Assembly: GCA_963823675.1 (NCBI GenBank)
Contig: CAWGMT010000025.1
Coordinates: 372,001 to 436,000 of the forward strand
Direction of reading: 5' to 3'
DNA: 64,000 bases
From: CAWGMT01 sp963823675
Lineage (GTDB): Bacteria > Planctomycetota > Planctomycetia > Isosphaerales > Isosphaeraceae
Part shown: one piece after another, positions 56,310 to 64,000 of the stretch
Numbering within the stretch: the stretch's first letter is position 1
How the letters are laid out: each line of letters opens with the position of its first letter
The notes under the pieces: model-generated
Databases searched by the model: none
The model's input: the letters and a program-made list of their open reading frames with translations, nothing else
What the model was told of the DNA's origin: nothing
Program-made: the position numbers and the translations under genes

Positions 56310-59300
56310 ATGACCCTGGGGACGCAGGCGCAAGCGTACGGCAAGTTACTGGATTACGAACAATTTATCGACCATCAGCTTGCCCGCACCCAGTCGCGGA
56401 TCAAGTTGACCGACGTCATCACGGCAAGCTTGACCTTGCTGGTGGCGTTCCTGGCGGTCTTGTTCCTGGAAGTGGTCATGGACCATGCCGTCGGTCTGCC
56501 GATCTTGCTCCGGCAGATCGTGCTGGCCGTCGGTCTGGGGGCAGCCTCGGTATTCACGGCCCTGCGGCTTGCCATGCCGTTCCTCCGGCGGATCAACTCC
56601 CTCTACGCCGCCAAGACCATCGAAAGCAGCGACGCCACGTTCCGCAACAGCCTGATCAACTACCTCGAGCTGCGGCGCCACCGCAGCCAGTTGCCCAAGG
56701 CCGTGATGGCGACATTGGAGGCCAGGGCGGTCAGCGATCTGACTCAGGTCGAGGTTGACGCGGTCGTCAACCAGCAGCGGCTGATGCGAATGGCCTATGC
56801 GCTCTCGGGCGTCATCGTGATCTTTTGCCTGTACGCCGCCTTTGCACCCAAGAGCATCCTCGATTCCGCGCGCCGGGCGTTCCTCGCCGATATCAGCCGG
56901 CCGACCAACACGAAGCTCGTCAATCTCAAGCTCAACGACGAGTCCAACGTGACGGAAGTCGTCGCCGGCAGTTCGGTCAATTTCTCGATCGACGTCCAGG
57001 GAGTGCGCCCGCCCAAGGTCTTGCTGCACCACAGCGTTGACGACGGTAAGTTTTTTGCTCTCAAGGAGTTCGCACCCGGGCGCAACTTTTATGACGCCTG
57101 GCAGGTGACGTTGAATAACGTCCAGCAGAGCATGGACTATTACCTGACGGGCGGCGACGCCGAGACGTCGAAGCTTCACCTCAAGGTTCTGCCCGCGCCC
57201 ACAGTAACCTCGGTCGCGATCGATCTTGCGTTCCCTCCGTATACCAAGGTGGCTCCGCGGACCAACGTCGAAGGGGGCACGGTCGAGGCGATCGTCGGCA
57301 CGACGGTGACGGTGCACGCCACGACCAACATGCCGGCTCAGATCGCGAACTTGAACCTGAACACGGCCAACGAGCCGCCGCCGCCGATGGATATCTCCGG
57401 CGCCGATTCCAGGGTGCTGACGGGCACTTTCATCGTGAAGGAGAACGGCAGCTACACCATCCAGTTCCGCACGAGCGGCGGCCAGGCCAATCCCAGTCCG
57501 GTCAACTACGACATCATCGCCATACCCGACCGCGCGCCGACGGCCAAGTTTCTCCAGCCCGAACGGCCCGATTACAAGGTTCCCGCCAACGTCAAGGTTG
57601 ACCTCGTGATGACCGGCAGCGACGATCACGGGGTCAAGGACGCCACGCTCAGTGTCAAGCTGGGCAACGAGGTTCTCCTCTCCAAGAACGTCCTCGAAAG
57701 CCGCCCGGTCGAGCCCGAGTTCCGGGCGACCGAGACACTCGACCTGGCGCAGCTTGGCATCAAGCCGGGCTCGACGCTGACTTACAAGATGACCGTCCGC
57801 GATAACAAGGAGCCGTCGTCCAACAAGACCGAGACCGAGCAGCGCGCCATCGAGGTGACCGAGCCCGTCGCGCCCGCCGAGAAGCAGGCGATCGAGGAAA
57901 ATCAAAAGAAACAGGCCGAGCAGCAAAACCCGGCCCCCGGCGCCAGTCCCGAGACGCTGCCTCAAGCCGAAGACAATGGGGCGAAAGCGCCGGATGAGAC
58001 GGACACATCGAGACCCGATGCCGGCACCCAGCCGCCGCCCGATGAGCACGCCGCCAGGACCAACGGGGAAGATACCGAAAAAGGCGTCAAGGATGCCGGC
58101 GCAAACTCCAACGATAGCACAACCCCGCCAGGACAGCCCAACCCGGATAAAGCCGCGTCCCCACTGACCCCCGAACAGCAGCGCCGGCTCGAGCAAGCCA
58201 TCAAAGATGTTGACAACAATCAAGCCAAGAAGGGCAACCAGGCTAACGGGCAGGCGAACAACACCAATCCGCCCTCGGGCAAGAACGGCGATCAATCGCG
58301 CCCGGCCGCCGCTCCCAACCCCTCGACGGCCAGTGGCGAAAACCAGCCCTCCAAGCCGGGCGAACGGTCTCAATTGCAGAATCCCACCACGCCCAATCCT
58401 TCGAACAGGATGGCTCCCGAAAAGGGCCCGGGGCAGAACGATCCGACCAACCAGGTCGAGCGGGCCGCCCGCGAGAAAACTCAGCCGCCCGGCGCCGGCA
58501 CGAACAACAACGATCAACCAAGCGCGAACCCGGAGGCTCAGCGGAATCCGACCGAGCCGACGGCCCCGGGACAGTCCGGCGGCAAGTCGGGGACCGATGC
58601 CGGCGCCAGGCCGGACCAGGCGAAGGATAGCTCACATCCCGGTCAGGAGAATCCCGCGACCAAGAACGACCAATCCCCGACGTCCCAGACGGACAAGGAC
58701 CAGCAGAATCGATCGGCGGCCAACTCAAAAGCGGGCAAGAATGCTTCCGGCGAACAAGCCGATCGCAACCCGTCCGGGTCGAAAGAAAGCAACGGCCAGG
58801 CCAAGAGCCAGGACGGTTCGAATTCAACACGCCCCGGGCAAAGTACCGAGAAGCCCGCCGGCGACGGTTCGAAAGATGGCAACGACGGCAAGGCGCCCCG
58901 GGAGCCCCAAGGCCGTGAGAACAACCCGTCGCAGCGGCCTGCCGGTCCCGAATCGCAATCCGACCGGAATGGCAGCCAGGCGGCAGGCGGCGATCGCAGC
59001 GCCTCCGGGAAAGACGCCAGTTCGCGGGACATGACCAAGGGAGCCGAGAGTAAAAACGAGACTGGCGAATCGAAGCGTTCCGACCAGAAGGCCGGCGACC
59101 GCCCTGGCGGCGATCAACCCCGCGACGAAGCGTCCAAGGGCGACCGGAAACAAGGCAACGGCGAGAGCGGTACCAAGGGCGACGCCGACGGCAAAGCCGG
59201 CGGCGAGGCGAACCCGAACCAGCGCGACGGTAAGTCCGAAGCCGGAAAAGCCGGCGAGGCCAAGGGCAAATCTTCCGATCGGCGGGGCGAGGGCAAGCCC

Positions 59301-61889
59301 GGAGAAGGCCAGCCCGGCGAGAAGCAGGGCGCCGGCGGACCCGAATCGGCCAACCGGGAAGGCAATCAATCCACGCCAGGCAAGGAGTCGGCCGGCCATG
59401 AAGGCTCGGGCCAGAAGTCCGAGTCGGCCTCGAATTCAGAGAACCCCAAAGAGACCGGCAATACCGAGGCATCCCGAGCCGAGCAAAAGCCGCCCGAATC
59501 CCGCGGATCCAACCCCGCCGCCTCGGAAACGGCCCGTAGTGCGCCGCCGGCAGAGCCCAAAGAAAAAGAGCGCGACTACGGCACGCTGCCCGATCCCAAC
59601 GCCAAGAAGCCGAAGGCGGTCGATGATCGTAAGACTCGTTCGGAAGACAACACGGCGAACGGCCCCGACCAGGCCCGTTCAAAGAACGATTCCAAGAGCT
59701 CGCCGAGCAATTCCCAGGATCGCAAGGGCGAGGCCGGCCAGATGGACCAGAAGCAGGCTCGGCAGAACCCATCCGACGCTGGAGCCGCCCAGCAAAAGAA
59801 CCAGCAAGACAGCAAATCCGATGCGGACGGCCAACCGGGGCGAGAAGGCGAACGGAAGCGGGGAAATGCGGATCCCAAGACCGGGAAAAAGCCAGAGGAC
59901 GAGCGCTCGCCGGGCGACGAAGATCCGAATAATCGTCCGAAGGCCGACACCAAGGACGCCGCCCGCGACCCCGCGAAGGAAGCCGCGCGTGCGGCAGCGC
60001 GACCCGAGCGGAAGCCCACCAGGCCGAACGCTGGTGAGCCCAAGGCCGGCAACCGGGAAAGCGAGCCGGCCTCTCCCGACATGAAGCCGACCGAGCCGGG
60101 CGAAGCTCGCAACGAGAACCAGCGGCAGAAGTCCGACCGCAACCCGGATCGCTCGGAAAACACACAGTCCTCCGGGGCGACTCAGGATCGGCCCAAAAAC
60201 GCGAATCAGCCGGAAGAGCGCGCCAGCGACCGCAACCCGGAAGAGCGCCCCCAGATGCCACGCGCCAACCAAGCCGGCGACAAGACGGACCAGCAAAACA
60301 AGAACGCACCGTCCAACTCCGAATCCGAGCAGTCCCGGGCGCAGCGCCAGCGCGGCGAGTCGGGGCAGCCGGTCCAGAAGGAGGATTCGACCGATCCCAC
60401 CCGTAAGACCCTGGACCCGAATTCGCAGCGGATGGATCGCAGCCGGCAGCAGCCGCGCCAGAACAACTCGCCGCGCGGCGAGCAGCAGACGCCGCAGCAA
60501 GGGCCGCAGCGAAAGGACCGGCAATCGCCGCCGATGTCGCGAAACGAGCCGAACCAGAAACCCGAGTCGCCCCAGGAACAGCAGCCGGAACCGACCCGCA
60601 ACAACCAGCAGCCGCCCCAATCCCAATCGCAGCAACAACAACAGGAGCAGCAACCCTCCCCAAGTCAGCCTCCGCCCCGATCGCAGCAGCAACCACAACC
60701 GCCGCAACCCAATCAGGAGTCGGAAGACCCGCAGTCCCAAACCCGCACCAACGTCCCCCACGAGAAGTCGAATTCAGACGGGGACATGGCCAAGAAATCC
60801 GACGCCATGAAGAAGTCTTCTTCGCAATCGCCGGGACAATCCGAGTCCCAGCAACCGCAGACGCAAAAACAGCAGAGCCAGCAACCGAGCCAGTCTCCGT
60901 CGCAGTCGCCGCACGAGGGAAACGAGGAAGGTCAGGACCATCCCGGTTCCAAGCAAGGACGAGGGAAGGAAGGCCAATCACACGAAGGCGACGGCCACCC
61001 AGGTCAAGGGAAACAATCGACGAGCGGTCAGCAGTCTAGCCAGGAAGGAAGCAAGAGCTCCAAGCAGGCGGGCTCGGCCGGCAAGTCGGAATCCGGCAGC
61101 CCGCATCCCGGCGAGGGCTCGAAGCCCGGCGACGGCGAGCACGGGTCGCCGTCCGAACATGGCACGCCCTCTTCCTCGTCGAAGCCGGGAGGCCAGCCAC
61201 ATAGTGGCGGCACGCCCGGCGAACAGGGCAAATCGCAGAGTCAGGGCCAATCGCCACCGAACAGTGGCGGCGAGCACCCCGGCGCTCCAAGTGCCGAACA
61301 AAGCCACCCGGGCAGCGGCGGCCCCAGCCAGGTGGGCGGGGGCGGCGCGCGCGGTGCGGGGGGCACTGGCAGCGAGCCCGGCAAGGACGGCTCCCAGCCG
61401 TCGCCGAAGGCCGAGGAACCCCCAAGTGGCAACAACGAGGGCGACAACGTTGCGCCCGATGGGACGCCGCAGGCGGGCCTCAATATCCGCAAGCTGACCG
61501 ACCTGCTCAAAGACGAGAACAGCGCCAAGGAACTTGAGAACCGCTCGGGCATCACTCGTGAACAGCTCGAGCAGTATGTGAGCCAGTTCAAGAAGTCGGC
61601 GGTCAACCCGCCGGCCGGGCCGGGCCGCGACTTCGAGGCCAAGCCCGGCGAGCAAACGCCTGGAAAGCCTTCGGCCGACTTGCCCGGGCTGCCAGCCTCG
61701 ACGCGGCTTTCTTCCCGAACTGTCCGCGAGCCAGGGACGATGGCGCAGGATCAAGTGCGGGACAATCTCGAAGGCCCGCGGTTCAATCCTCCAGCCGAAT
61801 GGCGCGGCAAGTGGGAACGGTACCAGAACAAGCTGGCCAAGGTCGTCGCTCCCCAGCGCGGATCGGCGCTGCGCAGAGCCCCAAGCCTT
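56310..61889 (+). CDS. Very large membrane protein with a ~1,200-residue disordered tail (DUF4175-like)
   Basis: ATG 56310 follows GAGGAG. Residues ~1-190 contain three or four membrane helices (ITASLTLLVAFLAVLFLEVV; IVLAVGLGAASVFTALRL; ALSGVIVIFCLYAAFAPK). Residues ~200-530 are Ig-like beta domains (VVAGSSVNFSIDVQGVRPPK; KVDLVMTGSDDHGVKDATL). From ~545 to ~1,720 the sequence is nearly all G, Q, N, K, S, P, E, D and R, then a short structured end (LNIRKLTDLLKDENSAKELE; RGKWERYQNKLAKVV). The layout resembles DUF4175-type proteins. The frame seems to slip near 61,850, so that the true stop is probably the TGA at 61889-61891, which overlaps the nadB start. Confidence 0.7.
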
Positions 61890-63549
61890 GATCGACATCG
61901 CGATTTCCACGCCACGCCGCTACCTGGTCGGCTTCGATCCCAAGGAAGTCCCCCACCACTTCACCGACGTGCTCCTGATCGGCGGTGGGATCGCGGGCTT
62001 TCGAGCCGCCCTGGGCATTCCGGACGACCTGCGCGCGCTCGTCGTGACCAAGGATCAGGTGCGCGAGAGCAATAGCCATTACGCCCAGGGCGGAATCGCC
62101 AGCGTGATGGATCCCGAGGACCGGCTCGACAACCACATCGCCGACACCCTGGCCGCCGGCAAGGGGCTCGGCGATCCCGGGGTCGTCGAGATGGTGGTGC
62201 GGGAAGCCCCGGTTCTCATCTCCGAGCTGATCGATTGGGGGACGCATTTCGACCAGGTCGATGGACACGTTGCCCTGGGACGCGAAGGGGGGCACTCGCA
62301 CGCTCGCATCGTCCACGCACTTGGCGACGAGACGGGCCGCGAAATCATGCGGGCCATCATTCAGAGGGCCAGGGCGCGGCCCAACGTCCGGATCTGGCAG
62401 AACAGTTTCACGATCGACCTGGTCACGCACAACGGACGCTGCCGCGGTGCCCTGGTCTGGGATCGCCGTCGTGGCTTTGCCCTCGTCTGGGCACGAGCCG
62501 TCGTGCTGGCGACGGGAGGCGCGGGGCAGCTCTACCGCGAGACGACCAACCCGCCGATTGCCACCGCCGACGGTCATGCCATGGCGTTTCGCGCGGGCGC
62601 GGAGCTGCGCGATATGGAGTTCATGCAATTCCATCCCACCGTGCTCTACATCGCCGGTTCCACCCGGCATCTTCTCACCGAGGCGTTGCGTGGCGAGGGG
62701 GCGTACCTCAGGGATTGCAATGGCGTCCGCTTCATGCCCGAGATCCATCCGCTGGCCGAACTGGCGCCCCGCGACGTGGTGACGCTCGCCATCGCCGCCC
62801 GGATGGACAAGACGCGGCATCCCAACGTCTATCTGGACCTCTCTCATCTTGACCCCGAGTCGATCCGGCGGCGCTTTCCGGGGATCGACCGCCTCTGCCG
62901 CGACTTCGACCTCGATATCGCCAGCGACCCGATCCCGGTATGTCCGGCGGCGCACTACATGATCGGAGGCGCGACGGTCGACCTCCACGGCCGCACCACG
63001 CTTCCGGGCCTCTGGGCGGCCGGCGAGGTCACCAGCTCGGGACTTCACGGCGCCAATCGCCTCGCATCCAACAGTTTGCTCGAAGGCCTGGTTTACGGCA
63101 CGCGAGTCGCCGAGGATGTCGTTCTTGAGCTCAAGCGGGCCGGTCCCCAGCCGCTCGAAGTGCCTCCCGTCGGAGCGCCCAGCGTCGCCGGCCGCCGCGA
63201 ACGGATCGACCTGGACGATTTGCGCAAGTCGCTTCGCGCCTTGTTCTGGCGGCACATGGGGATCACCCGCGATAGAGCCGGGTTGAAAGAGGCCGCCGAA
63301 CGCGTGGACCACTGGAGTCGCTACATCCTGCCGCTCGAGTTCGACGACACGACCGGCTGGACCATGCAGAACATGCTGGTCGCCGCCCGGCTCATGATCG
63401 CTGCCGCCACCGAGCGCACCGAATCCCGCGGCGTCCATTGCCGCCGCGATTATCCCCAGGCCGATCCCGGCATGAATCGTCACATCAAAGTACGATGTAT
63501 GCTCGAGAACCTGGACGAGAAGCGGATTGCCGGGGCCAAGAGCCTTTAG
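61888..63549 (+). CDS. nadB: L-aspartate oxidase
   Basis: 553 residues from TTG 61888, the first step of de novo NAD synthesis (aspartate to iminoaspartate). FAD site VLLIGGGIAGFRAALG near the N-terminus. Conserved SNSHYAQGGIASV, GGHSHARIVHALGDETGREI, the second nucleotide segment VLATGGAGQLYRETTNP, FMQFHPTVLY, the active-site Arg region APRDVVTLAI, and CPAAHYMIGG and LHGANRLASNSLLEGLVYG. Full length, C-terminal helical domain included. No nadA or nadC is in the window. The start probably overlaps the preceding stop (TTGA), implying coupling. Confidence 0.95.
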   Translation: MIDIAISTPRRYLVGFDPKEVPHHFTDVLLIGGGIAGFRAALGIPDDLRALVVTKDQVRESNSHYAQGGIASVMDPEDRLDNHIADTLAAGKGLGDPGVVEMVVREAPVLISELIDWGTHFDQVDGHVALGREGGHSHARIVHALGDETGREIMRAIIQRARARPNVRIWQNSFTIDLVTHNGRCRGALVWDRRRGFALVWARAVVLATGGAGQLYRETTNPPIATADGHAMAFRAGAELRDMEFMQFHPTVLYIAGSTRHLLTEALRGEGAYLRDCNGVRFMPEIHPLAELAPRDVVTLAIAARMDKTRHPNVYLDLSHLDPESIRRRFPGIDRLCRDFDLDIASDPIPVCPAAHYMIGGATVDLHGRTTLPGLWAAGEVTSSGLHGANRLASNSLLEGLVYGTRVAEDVVLELKRAGPQPLEVPPVGAPSVAGRRERIDLDDLRKSLRALFWRHMGITRDRAGLKEAAERVDHWSRYILPLEFDDTTGWTMQNMLVAARLMIAAATERTESRGVHCRRDYPQADPGMNRHIKVRCMLENLDEKRIAGAKSL

Positions 63550-63885
63550 CCGCCTGGTTTGAGGGTTTGCCGTCTCCAGATCACGAACGCGATGTCACAA
63601 TCGCACGCGAATGTGAGACCTTCGGTCAGGCACTCGGCGGGGTCGTGAGACCCGCGCCGAACACCAGCCTCCCTTCGACTGCCCCCTCAGGGCCGGCTTC
63701 CACAGAGCGAACGACGACTTTTCCCGGGAAGCTATTGATGTCCCAATCCTGAATATCTGCTCGCACCGGAAATTCTTGTCCCCGGTCAGCGATTCTGTTC
63801 GTCATAGTCTCGACGCTCTCGACGAGCAATCCGTGATCGACGAAAGTACTGTTCTCTTCCACACCCTGTTTCCAAGGACAATCCC
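63550..63885. other. Intergenic stretch, possible small minus-strand gene
   Basis: A minus-strand frame (63626-63862, 78 residues) includes RIADRGQEFPVRADIQDWDI and FPGKVVVRSVEAG, moderately protein-like but unassigned. Otherwise nothing recognised. Confidence 0.3.
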
Positions 63886-64000
63886 ATGCCGAAGTTCCTG
63901 TTCGTGTATCGCAGCGAGCCGTTTGACATGAGCCAGTTCTCTCCCGAGCAGATGCAGCAATCGATGGATCGATGGACCAAATGGATTGGCCAGGGCTTTG
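63886..64000 (+). CDS. YCII-related protein, N-terminal part (cut by window end)
   Basis: Starts MPKFLFVYRSEPFDMSQFSP and continues EQMQQSMDRWTKWIGQG to the window edge. This is the standard opening of YciI/DGPF-type small ferredoxin-like proteins. The AAGGA upstream is a fair ribosome site. Family function is uncertain; in many bacteria these genes travel with ECF sigma factors. Confidence 0.8.
   Translation, partial: MPKFLFVYRSEPFDMSQFSPEQMQQSMDRWTKWIGQGF

Noticed and set aside
58243..60981. A 912-codon minus-strand open frame opposite the giant membrane protein
   Set aside because: It is the antisense of the low-complexity tail; the composition (R, S, W, C, P) has no domain pattern, and the sense gene has a ribosome site and recognisable N-terminal domains.

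Overview
The window looks like a piece of a GC-rich planctomycete chromosome, probably of the Isosphaeraceae/Gemmatales type. The pointers are ECF sigma factors carrying membrane or extracytoplasmic C-terminal extensions, tandem membrane WD40 proteins, a secreted sedolisin with an LEPR-type N-terminal motif and CARDB/Ig repeats, a GH172/DUF2961 protein, a protein with the 'ANRxNxxxSTGP...GK...HGL' N-terminus, and many small dispersed inverted repeats. The assignment comes from family content only; no rRNA or marker gene is present.

Layout. 0.5-3.5 kb: a small coiled-coil membrane protein, an ECF sigma factor overlapping its likely membrane anti-sigma partner, and a periplasmic double-PDZ protein. 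3.8-7.1 kb: two small genes (one DUF971), a frameshifted GT2 glycosyltransferase and an unknown 517-residue protein. 7.2-11.1 kb (minus): two paralogous membrane WD40 proteins and a membrane-tethered ECF sigma factor. 11.3-15 kb: GH172-like protein, FHA protein, YgiQ radical-SAM protein. 15-17.3 kb: a decay zone with a broken 2OG-Fe(II) oxygenase, three degenerate echoes of the ygiQ 3' end, a toxin-antitoxin remnant and a gene cut short by a MITE-like repeat. 17.3-25.4 kb: an RsmB-like protein lacking both motif cysteines, a large exported protein with a frameshift, several pseudogenes, and an HMA-like/DUF454 protein. 25.5-29 kb: an Aas-like MFS/acyltransferase/ligase fusion. 29-34.3 kb: exported and small proteins, then a compact marR-pirin-doxX stress cluster with a shared operator-like site. 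34.7-45.9 kb: BNR-repeat protein, membrane-linked metzincin-like protease, HsdM remnant, giant sedolisin, and a membrane protein. 46.5-53.4 kb: mobile-element pile-up. 54.4-64 kb: a repeat-bearing protein, a roughly 1,860-residue membrane protein with a huge low-complexity tail, L-aspartate oxidase (nadB), and the start of a YCII protein.

The standout is 47,072-53,373: three group II introns, all on the minus strand, joined head to tail with no base between them, sitting at the edge of a REP-like repeat beside a decayed RAYT transposase. Only the 5'-most copy keeps an intact YADD reverse transcriptase and an upstream exon that can pair with its candidate EBS1. The middle copy is nearly identical but has YADN. 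The 3'-most copy has lost its RT and carries an IS110 element. This order suggests repeated retrohoming of the intron into its own 5' exon-intron junction, giving an age-ordered stack.

Many otherwise intact genes here carry single-base frameshifts, some in compensating pairs. Either the assembly has residual indel errors or the region is decaying; raw reads would settle which.
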